Origin: Sphingomonas profundi
Lineage (GTDB): Bacteria > Pseudomonadota > Alphaproteobacteria > Sphingomonadales > Sphingomonadaceae
Assembly (NCBI RefSeq): GCF_009739515.1
Contig: NZ_CP046535.1
Location: forward strand, 1,674,001-1,738,000
Length of the DNA: 64,000 nt
Direction of reading: 5' to 3'
Both the position numbers and the translations under genes were made by a program. Within the stretch, counting starts at the first letter, position 1. The number at the start of each line of letters is the position of its first letter. Positions 44,528 to 54,040 of this stretch are shown here, in pieces. The notes below the pieces were generated by a model that was given only the letters and a program-made list of their open reading frames with translations, had not been told where the DNA came from and searched no databases.

Positions 44528-45805
44528 ATGATGCACGCACCCCTCTCCCCTGCGGCCGCGCGGCCGGAGTTCGCGATCGGCTTCCGGGAGTTCGTCGGCA
44601 TCGTGGCGGCGCTGATGGCGGTGAATGCGCTTGGCATCGACATGATGCTGCCCGCTCTGCCCGCGATGGGCCACTCGCTGGGCATCGCCGAGGAGAATCA
44701 GCGGCAGTGGATCATCGCCGCCTACGTGCTGGGCTTCGGCTCCTGCCAGCTCGTCTACGGTCCGCTCGTCGATCGCTTCGGCCGCAAGCCGGTGCTCACG
44801 ATCAGCCTCACGCTCTCCGCCCTCGCCTGCGTCGCGGCGGCAGCGCTGGCGCATGATTTCACCACCGTCGTCGCGGCCCGCCTGCTGCAGGGCATGACGG
44901 CGGCGGGATCTCGCGTGCTGGCCGTCTCGATCGTGCGCGATCGCTATTCGGGGCGGCAGATGGCGCGGGTGATGTCGCTGTCGTTCATCGTCTTCCTCGC
45001 GGTGCCGATCCTGGCTCCGAGCCTCGGTCAGCTCGTCATGCTGGTCATGCCATGGCCGGGTATCTTCTACAGCCTCGCCGCGTTCGCGATGGCGGTCGTG
45101 CTGTGGGCCAATCTGCGCCTGCCGGAAACGCTGCGCCCGCAGGATCGGCGGCCGATCTCGCCGCGCTCGATCATGGCCGCCACGCGGATGGTGCTCACCA
45201 CCCCAATGTCGATCGGCTACACCGTCGCCGCGACCCTGCTGTTCGGCGGGCTGATGGGCTATATCAACTCGGCCCAGCAGATCTTCACCGACGTGTTTCA
45301 CGAGGAGCGACTGTTCACCATCGCCTTTGCCGGCTGCGCGGCCGCCATGGGCTTCTCCTCGCTGCTGAACTCGCGGATCGTCGAGCGGCTGGGCACCCGG
45401 CTCGTCTCGCACAGCGCGCTTGTCGCCTATGTGGCGATCACCGGCGTGCACGCGCTTACCGCCGGCCGTGGACATGAGGACATCTGGACCTTCTGCGCTT
45501 TCCAGGCGGCGACGATGGCGACGTTCAGCCTCGCCAGCTCCAACTTCAACGCGATGGCGATGGAGCCGGTCGGCCACATCGCCGGCACGGCCGCCTCGGT
45601 GCAGGGCACGATCTCCACGCTGGGCGGCGCGCTGCTGGGCATCCTGATCGGCCAGGCGTTCGATGGATCGACCGCGCCAGTGGCGATCGGCCTGTTCCTG
45701 CTGGGGCTGATCGCCCTGGCGATCGTGCTGCTGACGGAGCGCGGCCGGCTGTTCCGGCCGCAGCATGCCGCGCCGATCGTGGCGCCGCTCACCCCGGCGG
45801 ACTGA
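44528..45805 (+). CDS. Bcr/CflA-type multidrug MFS exporter
   Basis: 425 residues and twelve predicted helices. VNALGIDMMLPALPAMGHSLGI is the DHA1 Bcr/CflA entry motif, with GPLVDRFGRKPVL (MFS motif A) and LLQGMTAAGSRVLAVSIVRDRY following. Such proteins expel drugs or, in some, peptides or sulfonamides. Substrate not predictable. Single gene, starting after the glnA terminator. Confidence 0.88.
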   Translation: MMHAPLSPAAARPEFAIGFREFVGIVAALMAVNALGIDMMLPALPAMGHSLGIAEENQRQWIIAAYVLGFGSCQLVYGPLVDRFGRKPVLTISLTLSALACVAAAALAHDFTTVVAARLLQGMTAAGSRVLAVSIVRDRYSGRQMARVMSLSFIVFLAVPILAPSLGQLVMLVMPWPGIFYSLAAFAMAVVLWANLRLPETLRPQDRRPISPRSIMAATRMVLTTPMSIGYTVAATLLFGGLMGYINSAQQIFTDVFHEERLFTIAFAGCAAAMGFSSLLNSRIVERLGTRLVSHSALVAYVAITGVHALTAGRGHEDIWTFCAFQAATMATFSLASSNFNAMAMEPVGHIAGTAASVQGTISTLGGALLGILIGQAFDGSTAPVAIGLFLLGLIALAIVLLTERGRLFRPQHAAPIVAPLTPAD

Positions 45806-45857
45806 TCGGTTCCGACGTCGGCAGCCGATCGCGCCGGCCTCGGCACATGCCGTGCGC

Positions 45858-46571
45858 CTAAGCGCGCTCCAGCGCCGCCACGTCGCCGATGAAGCCGGCG
45901 GTCGCGGTGGCGATGTCGTCCAGCGGGGTCTGGTGGAACGGGTGCGCGCTTCCCTCGAACAGGCCCAGCCGCCATGTGGGAAACAAGGCGGCCAGCGCCC
46001 GCGTCTCCTCCTCCGGCACCAGCGGATCGGCAGTGCCGTTCAGCACCAGCACCGGCACGGCGATCGCGCGCAGGTCCGCCTCGCTGAGCGGCGGCGCCTC
46101 GCCCAGCCGGGCGAACAGCATCCGGTTGGCGGCGTTCACCCGCCGCCAGTCGGTCGGATGGTGGATCGCCGCCAGCTCCGCCGCGCGCGGGTTGCCCGGC
46201 CGCATCAGCCGCTCCGGCGTGGCGAGATGGACCAGGTGGGCGACACCGCGGGCGTGCCACAGGTGCCGCGTCGCCAGCGTGACGATGCCGCGTACCCGCT
46301 CCGGATAGCGATGCGCCAGCACCAGAGCGGCGTAACCGCCGATGCTGTAGCCGAACAGGAAGCAGCGATCGATCCGCCGGCGATCCAGCGACAGGGCGAG
46401 ATCGTCGACGATCGCGTCCATGCCGTAATCCTCGTCGGGAGCCGGCCGGCCGCCATGGCCCAGCCAGTCCGGCGCGAACGTATCGATGCCCGGCGGCAGG
46501 CGCCGCGCCAGCGGCTCCGTCTCCGCACCGGAGCCGTTGGTGCCGTGGATCAGGACGAGGGTCTCGGCCAT
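45858..46571 (-). CDS. Alpha/beta-hydrolase fold protein
   Basis: 237 residues. LVLIHGTNGSG (oxyanion region), nucleophile Ser76 in FGYSIGGYAAL, Asp in NGTADPLVP and His in EGSAHPFHQ complete the triad. Similar to small carboxylesterases and lactonases; no pathway context. It lies 26 bases from hslU on the same strand and could be read through from it. Confidence 0.85.
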   Translation of the reverse strand: MAETLVLIHGTNGSGAETEPLARRLPPGIDTFAPDWLGHGGRPAPDEDYGMDAIVDDLALSLDRRRIDRCFLFGYSIGGYAALVLAHRYPERVRGIVTLATRHLWHARGVAHLVHLATPERLMRPGNPRAAELAAIHHPTDWRRVNAANRMLFARLGEAPPLSEADLRAIAVPVLVLNGTADPLVPEEETRALAALFPTWRLGLFEGSAHPFHQTPLDDIATATAGFIGDVAALERA

Positions 46572-46597
46572 CCGCCCCGCCCGAAGTTCAGCGAACC

Positions 46598-47896
46598 TCA
46601 GAGCACATATTTGCTGAGATCGGTGTTGCGCGCGATCGCCTGCAACTGCGCCTCCACATAGGCGCGGTCGACCGTCAGCGCCTCGCCGCCGCGATCCTCG
46701 GCGTCGAAGCTCACCTCTTCCAGCAGTTTCTCCATCACCGTGGACAGGCGGCGGGCGCCGATATTCTCCACCTGCCCGTTCACCTCGGCGGCGATGCGGG
46801 CGATGGCGGCGATGCCGTCCTCGGTGAACGTCACCGTCACGCCCTCGGTGCCGATCAGCGCGCGATACTGTTCCGTCAGGCTGGCCCGCGTGGCGGAGAG
46901 GATGCGGACGAAATCGGCTTCGGTCAGCGCCTTCAGTTCCACCCGGATCGGCAGGCGGCCCTGCAGTTCCGGCAGCAGATCGGATGGCTTGGCGACGTGG
47001 AAGGCGCCGCTGGCGATGAACAGGATATGGTCCGTCTTCATCGGGCCGTATTTGGTGGCGACGGTGGTGCCCTCGATCAGCGGCAGCAGATCGCGCTGCA
47101 CACCCTCCCGGCTCACCGATCCGCCACGCACGTCGGACACGGCGATCTTGTCGATCTCGTCCAGGAAGACGATGCCGTTCGCCTCGGCGTCGGCCAGCGC
47201 GGTGCGGCTCACCTCGTCCTGGTCCAGCCGCTTGTCCGCTTCCTCCTCGGTCAGCTTGGCCCAGGCGGCGGGCACCGGCAGCCGGCGCCGCTTGGTGCGT
47301 CCGCCGGCCAGCTTGCCCATCATGTCGCCCAGGTTGATCATGCCCACCTGGCCGCCCATGCCGGGGATCTCCAGCGGCATGCCGCCGCTCTCCTCAACCT
47401 CGATCTCCACCTCCTTGTCGTCGAGGTGGCCGTCGCGGAACCGCTGGCGGAAGGCGCTGCGCGTCGCCTCGCTCGCATCCTTGCCGGTCAGCGCGTCCAG
47501 CAGGCGCGCCATCGCCGCCTCCTCCGCCTTGTCGCGCACGGCGGCGCGGCGGCGCTCCTTCTCCAGCCGCACCGCCTCCTCCACCAGATCGCGGGCGATC
47601 TGCTCGACGTCGCGGCCGACATAGCCCACCTCCGTGAACTTCGTCGCCTCCACCTTCACGAACGGCGCGTCGGCCAGCTTGGCCAGGCGACGGCTGATCT
47701 CCGTCTTGCCGCAGCCTGTCGGCCCGATCATCAGGATGTTCTTGGGCGTCACCTCCTCGCGCAGGCCCTCCGGCAGTTTCTGCCGGCGCCAGCGATTGCG
47801 CAGCGCCACCGCGACGGCGCGCTTGGCATCGGTCTGCCCGATGATGTGCGCGTCCAGCGCGGCCACGATGGCCTTGGGGGTCAGGGCGTCGTTCAT
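46598..47896 (-). CDS. hslU: HslUV ATPase subunit
   Basis: 432 residues, hexameric AAA+ unfoldase that feeds HslV. Walker A GPTGCGKT (residues 58-65), [20 protein letters not shown], Walker [13 protein letters not shown], sensor region [10 protein letters not shown], and the C-terminal tail TDLSKYVL that docks into HslV. The Met at 47896 (MNDALTPK) was chosen; a Met two codons upstream lacks a spaced ribosome site. It follows hslV by 21 bases. Confidence 0.96.
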   Translation of the reverse strand: MNDALTPKAIVAALDAHIIGQTDAKRAVAVALRNRWRRQKLPEGLREEVTPKNILMIGPTGCGKTEISRRLAKLADAPFVKVEATKFTEVGYVGRDVEQIARDLVEEAVRLEKERRRAAVRDKAEEAAMARLLDALTGKDASEATRSAFRQRFRDGHLDDKEVEIEVEESGGMPLEIPGMGGQVGMINLGDMMGKLAGGRTKRRRLPVPAAWAKLTEEEADKRLDQDEVSRTALADAEANGIVFLDEIDKIAVSDVRGGSVSREGVQRDLLPLIEGTTVATKYGPMKTDHILFIASGAFHVAKPSDLLPELQGRLPIRVELKALTEADFVRILSATRASLTEQYRALIGTEGVTVTFTEDGIAAIARIAAEVNGQVENIGARRLSTVMEKLLEEVSFDAEDRGGEALTVDRAYVEAQLQAIARNTDLSKYVL

Positions 47897-47917
47897 CTGC
47901 ATCTCTCTCGGAACAGG

Positions 47918-48469
47918 TCAGTTGGTCGCGTCGAGCGCCTCGACGGTCAGGTTGCCGTTGGTGAACACGCACACCTCCGCCGCGATCGCCATCGCCTTGC
48001 GCGCGATCGTCTCGGCATCGGCCTCATAGTCCACCAGCGCGCGGGCGGCGGCCAGCGCGTAATTGCCGCCGGAGCCGATCGCAGCGATACCGGCCTCCGG
48101 CTCCAGCACGTCGCCATTGCCGGTCAGGATCAGGGTGGCGTCCTTGTCGGCGACGATCATCATCGCCTCCAGGTTGCGCAAATACTTGTCGGTGCGCCAG
48201 TCCTTGGCCAGCTCCACAGCCGATCGCAGCAGCTGGCCGTTATGCTGCTCCAGCTTGCGCTCCAGCCGCTCGAACAGGGTGAAGGCGTCTGCCGTGGCGC
48301 CGGCGAAGCCGCCGATCACCGATCCGTCACCCAGCCGGCGCACCTTGCGCGCATTGGGCTTGATCACCGTGTTGCCGAGCGAGACCTGCCCGTCCCCGGC
48401 CACGATCACCCGGTTGTTCCTGCGCACGGACAATATCGTCGTGCCGTGCCATCCGATCTTGTCGCTCAT
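47918..48469 (-). CDS. hslV: HslUV threonine protease subunit
   Basis: 183 residues; threonine peptidase with a propeptide of about nine residues (MSDKIGWHG) removed to expose the N-terminal Thr10 of [43 protein letters not shown] and [15 protein letters not shown] match the family. Start at 48469 has a GGGGAA ribosome site; upstream in-frame Met codons would lengthen the propeptide without support. First gene of hslVU. Confidence 0.96.
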   Translation of the reverse strand: MSDKIGWHGTTILSVRRNNRVIVAGDGQVSLGNTVIKPNARKVRRLGDGSVIGGFAGATADAFTLFERLERKLEQHNGQLLRSAVELAKDWRTDKYLRNLEAMMIVADKDATLILTGNGDVLEPEAGIAAIGSGGNYALAAARALVDYEADAETIARKAMAIAAEVCVFTNGNLTVEALDATN

Positions 48470-48803
48470 TCTTTCCCCGCTCATCCGTGCGGCCGATATG
48501 GGGAGCAGGCACGGGCGCTGCAATCGCCGCCCGGCCGGACAGAATTTGATCCATGAAAAATCACGGCTGCAATATTACGGTTTGTTAATCAAGTTGTTCT
48601 GAATGTGACGGCCGTCATGTCATGAAACCCGATGCGTTTAGATCGTTCATGAGCCATTCATTGGCCGAACACGTATGAACCGCCGCGCCGGTGATGCAGC
48701 TTCGACACAGTATATCGCATTCAGCATTGACGCAGACGGCCCCGGAACCTCCCGCGCGCCCGTCTATTCAGCCGGTGCTTTCGAGCCGATAGGGAATAGT
48801 AGC
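48470..48803. promoter_or_regulatory. Divergent regulatory region between hslV and the outer-membrane gene
   Basis: A 334-base gap with noticeably more A+T than its surroundings and no coding frame I believe. It holds a perfect 12-base palindrome TGACGGCCGTCA (48606-48617). Widened, this reads TGTGA-CGGCCG-TCATG (48604-48619), a partial match to the Crp site TGTGA-N6-TCACA. Promoters for hslVU and the outer-membrane protein must lie here, but I cannot place them. Confidence 0.5.
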
Positions 48804-49436
48804 ATGAAGAAGATCCTCCTCACCGCCGTCACCGCCGCCCTCGCCGCGACCGCCGCCCAGGCCCAGACCGACAGCGTCGGCACCGCCGCCACCAGCCCGA
48901 CCAGCGGCACCAGCTTTCGCGGCTTCCGCGCCGAGGGGCAGGTCGGCCTCGATCGCTTCCAGTCGCAGGGCCAGCACAACGACAAGCTCGGCTATGGCGG
49001 CGCTATCGGCTTCGACGGCCAGATCGGCGACCGCATCGTGATCGGCCCGGAGGCGAGCTACTGGCGCGCCAACGAGTGGAACTCGAACCAGACGGCCGGC
49101 GTGCGCGGCGGCCTGATCGACCACAAGTCTTTCGAGGAATGGGGTGCGGCGGTGCGCGCGGGCTATCTGGTGACGCCGCAGATCCTCGTCTACGGCAAGG
49201 CCGGCTATGTCAGCAACGAGTTCCGCAAGAGCTTCGTGCCCGCCGCCGGCACCGGCGAGACCGGCTACTACAATCACGGCCGCAGCGACGGCTATCAGGT
49301 GGGCGGCGGCGTCGAATATTCGCTGACCGACCGCTTCTACGTGAACGGCGAGTATAAATATTCGAACTACGCCAACGACACCGCCCGCCAGCGCGCGCTG
49401 ATCGGCTTCGGCGTCCGCCTCAACCCGGGCCTGTAA
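48804..49436 (+). CDS. Outer-membrane beta-barrel protein (opacity/OmpA-like porin family)
   Basis: 210 residues with a signal peptide (MKKILLTAVTAALAATAAQA). The mature chain has eight alternating strands (FRAEGQVGLDRFQSQ, YGGAIGFDGQIGDRIVIGPEASYW, YLVTPQILVYGKAGYVSNEF, YQVGGGVEYSLTDRFYVNGE) and ends ALIGFGVRLNPGL, the usual barrel terminus. Small porin-family outer-membrane protein; its role is unknown. Single gene closed by a hairpin terminator. Confidence 0.87.
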   Translation: MKKILLTAVTAALAATAAQAQTDSVGTAATSPTSGTSFRGFRAEGQVGLDRFQSQGQHNDKLGYGGAIGFDGQIGDRIVIGPEASYWRANEWNSNQTAGVRGGLIDHKSFEEWGAAVRAGYLVTPQILVYGKAGYVSNEFRKSFVPAAGTGETGYYNHGRSDGYQVGGGVEYSLTDRFYVNGEYKYSNYANDTARQRALIGFGVRLNPGL

Positions 49437-49452
49437 GCCCGATCGCATCGGC

Positions 49453-49491
49453 CCGACGGCCGGCCTTCCTGTACGGAGGGCCGGCCGTCGG
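49453..49491 (+). terminator. Strong hairpin after the outer-membrane gene
   Basis: Perfect 13-bp stem CCGACGGCCGGCC (49453-49465) with GGCCGGCCGTCGG (49479-49491), loop of 13, starting 17 bases after the stop at 49436. No U tract. Confidence 0.6.
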
Positions 49492-49590
49492 CATGTCCGA
49501 AGAAGATGACGGCCAGCCGCATGACGACCGCACGCGCGAGAGAGGCCGGTAGCCGAACCGTTCCGTGACGCTGGGGGAGATGGGTCTAGC

Positions 49591-49667
49591 TGGTCGGGGC
49601 GACAGGATTCGAACCTGCGACCCCCAGACCCCCAGTCTGATGCGCTACCAGGCTGCGCTACGCCCCG
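49591..49667 (-). tRNA. tRNA-Pro (anticodon GGG)
   Basis: On the minus strand the acceptor CGGGGCG pairs with CGCCCCG. The anticodon stem is TCAGA/TCTGG with loop CTGGGGG, giving anticodon GGG. The T-arm is GCAGG TTCGAAT CCTGT, the discriminator is A, and CCA is encoded at 49593-49591. The opposing outer-membrane gene ends 154 bases away. Confidence 0.93.
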
Positions 49668-49831
49668 ACCTAGACGGCGGCCTTTAGGCGGCCATCCCAC
49701 ACTTGGCAAGCGGCGCCGGCGTCGCCGCCGGCCGCGGCGCAGCAGCGCCATTGCGCGAGGCGGACCGATCGTGATAGGCGCCCGCGATCTTCGGCCACCC
49801 GGTCAGCCGCTTCCAGGAAGCTCTTTTTCCC

Positions 49832-50173
49832 ATGTTCATCACTCCCGCATTCGCCCAGGCCGCCGGCGCAGCCCAGCCGGGCGGCTTCTCCGCGATCATC
49901 ATGCAGATGGCGCCGCTGCTGCTGATCTTCGTCGGCTTCTACTTCCTGATCCTCCGCCCGCAGCAGCAGCGCGCCAAGGCGCATCGCGAGAAGCTGCTGG
50001 CGGTGAAGAAGGGCGATCAGGTCGTCACCGGCGGCGGCCTGCTCGGCAAGGTGACGCGTGTGGAAGAGGATGCGGTTGAGGTTGAGCTCGCCCCCAACGT
50101 CCGCGTCAAGGCGCTCAAGTCGACGCTCAGCGACGTGAGCGGCGTCGGCACGTCCAAGCCCGCGAACGACTGA
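49832..50173 (+). CDS. yajC: Preprotein translocase subunit YajC
   Basis: 113 residues: one membrane helix ([23 protein letters not shown]) and a small cytoplasmic domain ([17 protein letters not shown]). Accessory subunit of SecDF-YajC. First of the yajC-secD-secF operon, 8 bases from secD. Confidence 0.95.
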   Translation: MFITPAFAQAAGAAQPGGFSAIIMQMAPLLLIFVGFYFLILRPQQQRAKAHREKLLAVKKGDQVVTGGGLLGKVTRVEEDAVEVELAPNVRVKALKSTLSDVSGVGTSKPAND

Positions 50174-50181
50174 GCGCGGCG

Positions 50182-51783
50182 ATGCTCGATTTCCCGCGCT
50201 GGAAGATCTGGTCGATCTGCCTCACGCTGCTCCTGGGCGTGCTGTTCGCCATCCCCAGCTTCCTGCCGGAAGCGACGGTGGCGCGGTTCCCGCCTGGCGT
50301 GCCCAGCGCGCGGTTCAACCTGGGCCTCGATCTCTCCGGCGGCAGCCACATCCTGCTGGAGGCGGATACCGTCGATCTCGCCCGCCAGACGCTCGCCAAG
50401 ATGGAGGAGACCGTCCGCACCGAGATGCGGCGCGGCGACCCCCGCGTGGAGATCGGCGACATCTCGACGACGGGCGGCCGCCTCTCCTTCTTCGTGCGTG
50501 ACGTGGCGCAGCTGGACGCGGCGGTGGAGCGGGCGCGGGGTCTCACCCAGGCGGTGGGGGTCACGGGGCAGCGCGACTGGGACGTGGCGGTCGTCGATTC
50601 GACGCGCATCGTGATGACGCCGACGAAGGCCGGCCTTGCCAACGAGACAGACTCGGCGATGAAGGTGGCGACGGAGGTCGTCCGCAAGCGCATCGACGAG
50701 CTCGGCACGCGCGAGCCGACGATCATCCGCCAGGGCGACGATCGCATCGTGGTGCAGGTGCCGGGCTTGCAGAACCCGGCGGCGCTGAAGGCGCTGCTCG
50801 GCAAAACGGCCAAGCTGGAGTTCAAGCTCGTCGATCTCGCCGCCGATCCGGCGGCGGTGGCGCAGGGGCGCGCGGGCGTGGGCAGCCAGGTGCTGCCCTA
50901 CCCGACCAGCAACGGCGGCCCCGGCCGCATCGCCGTGCAGCGCCGCGCCATCCTCTCCGGCGACGAGCTGATCGATGCGCAGGTGGCGCGCGATCAGGAT
51001 GGCCGGCCGGTCGTGTCGATCACCTTCAACTCGGTCGGCGGGCGCAAGTTCGCGCGGGTGACGCAGGAGAATACCGGCAAGCCGTTCGCGATGATCCTCG
51101 ACAACGTCGTGCTCTCCGCGCCGAACATCAACGAGCCGATCCTGGGCGGCAAGGCGCAGATCAGCGGCAACTTCACCGCGGAAAGCGCAAACCAGCTCGC
51201 CATCTCGCTGCGCTCGGGCAAGCTGCCGGTGGCGTTGAAGGTGATCGAGGAGCGGACCGTCGGCCCCGATCTGGGCGCCGATTCGATCCGCTCGGGCGCG
51301 ATCGCCGGCATCATCGCCACCCTGGCGGTGATCACCTTCATGATCCTCACCTACGGCCGCTTCGGCATCTATGCGACGTGCGCCGTCGTCATCAACGTGT
51401 TCGTCATCCTCGGCATCATGGCGATCATCAACGCCACCCTCACGCTGCCCGGCATCGCCGGCTTCGTGCTCACCATCGGCGCGGCGGTGGACGCCAACGT
51501 GCTGATCAACGAGCGCATCCGCGAGGAGCAGAGGCGCGGCCGCAGCGTGATGCAGTCGGTGGAGATCGGCTACAAGGAAGCCAGCCGCACCATCTTCGAC
51601 GCCAACGTCACCAACCTGATCGCCGCGATCATCATGATCGTGTTCGGCTCCGGGCCGGTGAAGGGCTTCGCCGTGGTGCTGACGATCGGCATCGCCACCT
51701 CGGTGTTCACCGCCGTCACCTTCACCCGCATGCTGGTGGCGCTGTGGCTCCGCCGCGCCCGCCCGACGCACCTGAACATTTGA
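50182..51783 (+). CDS. secD: Protein translocase subunit SecD
   Basis: 533 residues. First helix IWSICLTLLLGVLFAIPSF, then GLDLSGGSHILLEAD, a large periplasmic domain and five C-terminal helices with GADSIRSGAIAGIIATLAV and GAAVDANVLINERIREE. Uses the proton motive force to draw proteins out of the Sec channel. Separated from secF by 10 bases. Confidence 0.96.
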   Translation: MLDFPRWKIWSICLTLLLGVLFAIPSFLPEATVARFPPGVPSARFNLGLDLSGGSHILLEADTVDLARQTLAKMEETVRTEMRRGDPRVEIGDISTTGGRLSFFVRDVAQLDAAVERARGLTQAVGVTGQRDWDVAVVDSTRIVMTPTKAGLANETDSAMKVATEVVRKRIDELGTREPTIIRQGDDRIVVQVPGLQNPAALKALLGKTAKLEFKLVDLAADPAAVAQGRAGVGSQVLPYPTSNGGPGRIAVQRRAILSGDELIDAQVARDQDGRPVVSITFNSVGGRKFARVTQENTGKPFAMILDNVVLSAPNINEPILGGKAQISGNFTAESANQLAISLRSGKLPVALKVIEERTVGPDLGADSIRSGAIAGIIATLAVITFMILTYGRFGIYATCAVVINVFVILGIMAIINATLTLPGIAGFVLTIGAAVDANVLINERIREEQRRGRSVMQSVEIGYKEASRTIFDANVTNLIAAIIMIVFGSGPVKGFAVVLTIGIATSVFTAVTFTRMLVALWLRRARPTHLNI

Positions 51784-51793
51784 GGGGGCATCC

Positions 51794-52771
51794 ATGCGCC
51801 TGCTGAGAATCGTCCCCGACAATACCAATATCGGCTTCGTCCGGCTGCGCTGGATCGCCTTTGCCTTCACCATCCTGCTCACGCTCGGCTCGATCGGCCT
51901 GCTCGCCACGCGCGGGCTGAACCTGGGCGTCGATTTCGTCGGCGGGCTGATGATTGAGGCGGGCTTTACCGGCCCCGCCCCGCTCGACGATCTGCGCGAG
52001 ACGGTGAACCGATTGAACGTGGGCGAAACGAAGCTGCAGCAGTTCGGCGGGCCGAACAACGTGGCGATCCGCCTGCCGCTGCCGCCCGGTGACGAGACGG
52101 CGAGCCAGGCGGTGGTGAAGCGGGTGCAGGCGGCGATCAAGGCGCAGCATCCGGACGTGAGCTTCCGCCGGGTCGATACCGTCTCCGGTCGCGTCTCGGG
52201 CGAACTGATCCAGAACGGCATTCTCGCCGTGCTGCTCGCCGTGCTCGGCATCGCGGTGTTCACCTGGGCGCGGTTCGAGTGGCATTTTGGCGTCTCCACC
52301 CTCGTCGCCCTGTTCCACGACGTGACGGTGACGCTAGGCTTCTTCGCGCTGACCCGGCTGGAGTTCGACCTGAACGTAGTCGCCGCGATCCTAACCATCG
52401 TCGGCTACTCGCTGAACGACAAGATCGTGATCGACGATCGCATTCGCGAGAATCTGCGCAAGTACCGCCAGATGGAGATCGGCGCGCTGATCGACCTCTC
52501 GGTAAACGAGACGCTGCCGCGCACGGTAATGACCACCCTGTCGATGGTGCTGGCGCTCGGCTCGCTGCTGCTGTTCGGCGGCGAGGTGATCCGCGGCTTC
52601 ACCGCCGCGATGCTGCTCGGCATCATCATCGGCACCTACTCGTCGATCTACGTCTCCTCCTCGCTGCTGATCTCGCTCGGCATCGATCGCTCCACCCTCG
52701 CCAAGCGCGCCACGCCCGCGCTGACGCCGACGAGCAACGCCGAGCGCGTCACCCGCCGCGAAAAGCCCTGA
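51794..52771 (+). CDS. secF: Protein translocase subunit SecF
   Basis: 325 residues, SecD partner. GLNLGVDFVGGLMIEAGF at the N-terminus, then periplasmic part and C-terminal helices with LVALFHDVTVTLGFFAL and TIVGYSLNDKIVIDDRIREN. The stop overlaps the ATG of the Mth938-like gene in a TGATG arrangement, so all four genes form one unit. Confidence 0.96.
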   Translation: MRLLRIVPDNTNIGFVRLRWIAFAFTILLTLGSIGLLATRGLNLGVDFVGGLMIEAGFTGPAPLDDLRETVNRLNVGETKLQQFGGPNNVAIRLPLPPGDETASQAVVKRVQAAIKAQHPDVSFRRVDTVSGRVSGELIQNGILAVLLAVLGIAVFTWARFEWHFGVSTLVALFHDVTVTLGFFALTRLEFDLNVVAAILTIVGYSLNDKIVIDDRIRENLRKYRQMEIGALIDLSVNETLPRTVMTTLSMVLALGSLLLFGGEVIRGFTAAMLLGIIIGTYSSIYVSSSLLISLGIDRSTLAKRATPALTPTSNAERVTRREKP

Positions 52772-53145
52772 TGCCGGCGCTGGAGCGGGAGCCGCCCGCC
52801 GGCGGGCCGATCGTGCGGGGCTTCGCCGGGCGCGGCTTTCGCCTGGGCGACGACGCGATCTACCCGGACGGCCTGCTGATGACGTGGGAACGCGCGACGG
52901 CCTGGACGGCGCCGCCGCTGGACGCGCTCACGGAGGCGGATGTCGCCGCGCTGCTGGTGCCGCCGCCCGAGTTCCTGCTGCTCGGAACGGGTCCGTCCCT
53001 CCGCCGACCGCCCGCCGCCTTCACCGCCGCGCTGGAAGCACGGGACGTCGGCGTGGAGGTGATGGACAGCCGCGCCGCCGCGCGCCTGTGGGGGGTGCTG
53101 CGCGGCGAGGGCCGGCAGATCGTGGCGGCCCTGCTGCCGCTCTAG
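52771..53145 (+). CDS. Mth938-like domain protein (DUF498 family)
   Basis: 124 residues. IVRGFAGRGFRLGDDAIYPDGLLMTWERA, FLLLGTGPSLRRPP and VEVMDSRAAARLWGVLRGEGRQIVAALL match the Mth938/NDUFAF3 fold, found after secDF in many alphaproteobacteria. The role in bacteria is unclear; mitochondrial homologues help build complex I. Its stop codon is followed within one base by repeat copy 2. Confidence 0.85.
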   Translation: MPALEREPPAGGPIVRGFAGRGFRLGDDAIYPDGLLMTWERATAWTAPPLDALTEADVAALLVPPPEFLLLGTGPSLRRPPAAFTAALEARDVGVEVMDSRAAARLWGVLRGEGRQIVAALLPL

Positions 53146-53325
53146 CCGGATCGACATCGATCAGATCAAGCCGGTTCAACTTGCCTCTAGGCAGACCGCT
53201 CATCCTGAGGAGCCATTGAGCCTGTCGAAGTGGCGTCTCGAAGGATCCTTCGAGACGAGTCTTCGCCTCCGCTCAGCCCCTCCTCAGGATGAGCGGACAC
53301 GTGAAAAGCTGGATGTCGATACGCT
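53144..53325 (-). repeat. Dispersed palindromic element, copy 2 (inverted)
   Basis: Core of 101 bp at 53196-53296, in reverse orientation to copies 1 and 3, with the same 22-bp inner palindrome (53235-53256). The outer left arm AGCCGGATCGACATC begins inside the TAG stop of the Mth938-like gene; the right arm GATGTCGATACGCTT ends near 53325. The left flank carries the reverse complement of the CGGCTTGATC block seen on the right of copy 3. Confidence 0.88.
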
Positions 53326-53387
53326 TTAGGCGGCAGCCGATCGAGGTGCGGGCGTGACGCCGGCCGGTCGCCTGTCTATGCGGCCGC

Positions 53388-54020
53388 ATGCCTCTGCCGC
53401 TTATGCCTGTTCCGATCGAGACCGTGCTGCCGTGGCTGGATATCGCCGGCATCGCCGTGTTTGCCGCCTCCGGCGCGCTCGCCGCGGCGCGCAAGCGGCT
53501 CGATTTCATCGGCACCTGCTTCTTCGCGCTTATCACCGCCACCGGCGGCGGCACGCTGCGCGACCTGCTGATCGGCGCGCCGATCTTCTGGATGCGCGAT
53601 CCGGCGCCCGTGATTCTGTGCGTCGCGGTCGCCGTGGCGGTGTGGGCGGTCCCGCTGCGCTGGTGGCCCGATCGCGCGCTCGACTGGCTCGATGCCGCCG
53701 GCCTCTCCGCCTACGCGGTCTACGGTGCCGGCAAGGCGCTGCACTTCGGCATACCGGCGATCGCGGCGATCGCCGCCGGCGTGATCACCGCCTGCCTGGG
53801 CGGCATCATCCGGGACATCACGGCAGGCGTGCCCTCCATCCTGCTGCGGCAGGACATCTACGTGACGGCGGCCTTGTGCGCGGCGGCGCTGTTCGTGATC
53901 CTCACCGTCGCCGGCGCCGCCGCGCCTTGGCCGTCGGTGCTGGGCTGCGCCTTCGGCTTCGCGATCCGGGCGATCGCGATCCGCTGGGGGGTGCGGATGC
54001 CGGCGCATCGCGGCCGCTGA
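53388..54020 (+). CDS. TRIC-type cation channel (UPF0126 repeats)
   Basis: 210 residues, about seven helices in two repeats, each with a GGGxxRD motif (GGGTLRDLLIG and GGIIRDITAG). Bacterial homologues form trimeric K+/cation channels. A short start-proximal ambiguity exists (Met codons at 53388 and 53403). Stand-alone gene behind copy 2 of the repeat. Confidence 0.9.
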   Translation: MPLPLMPVPIETVLPWLDIAGIAVFAASGALAAARKRLDFIGTCFFALITATGGGTLRDLLIGAPIFWMRDPAPVILCVAVAVAVWAVPLRWWPDRALDWLDAAGLSAYAVYGAGKALHFGIPAIAAIAAGVITACLGGIIRDITAGVPSILLRQDIYVTAALCAAALFVILTVAGAAAPWPSVLGCAFGFAIRAIAIRWGVRMPAHRGR

Positions 54021-54040
54021 GCGCGCGGTCGCCGCCGGCC

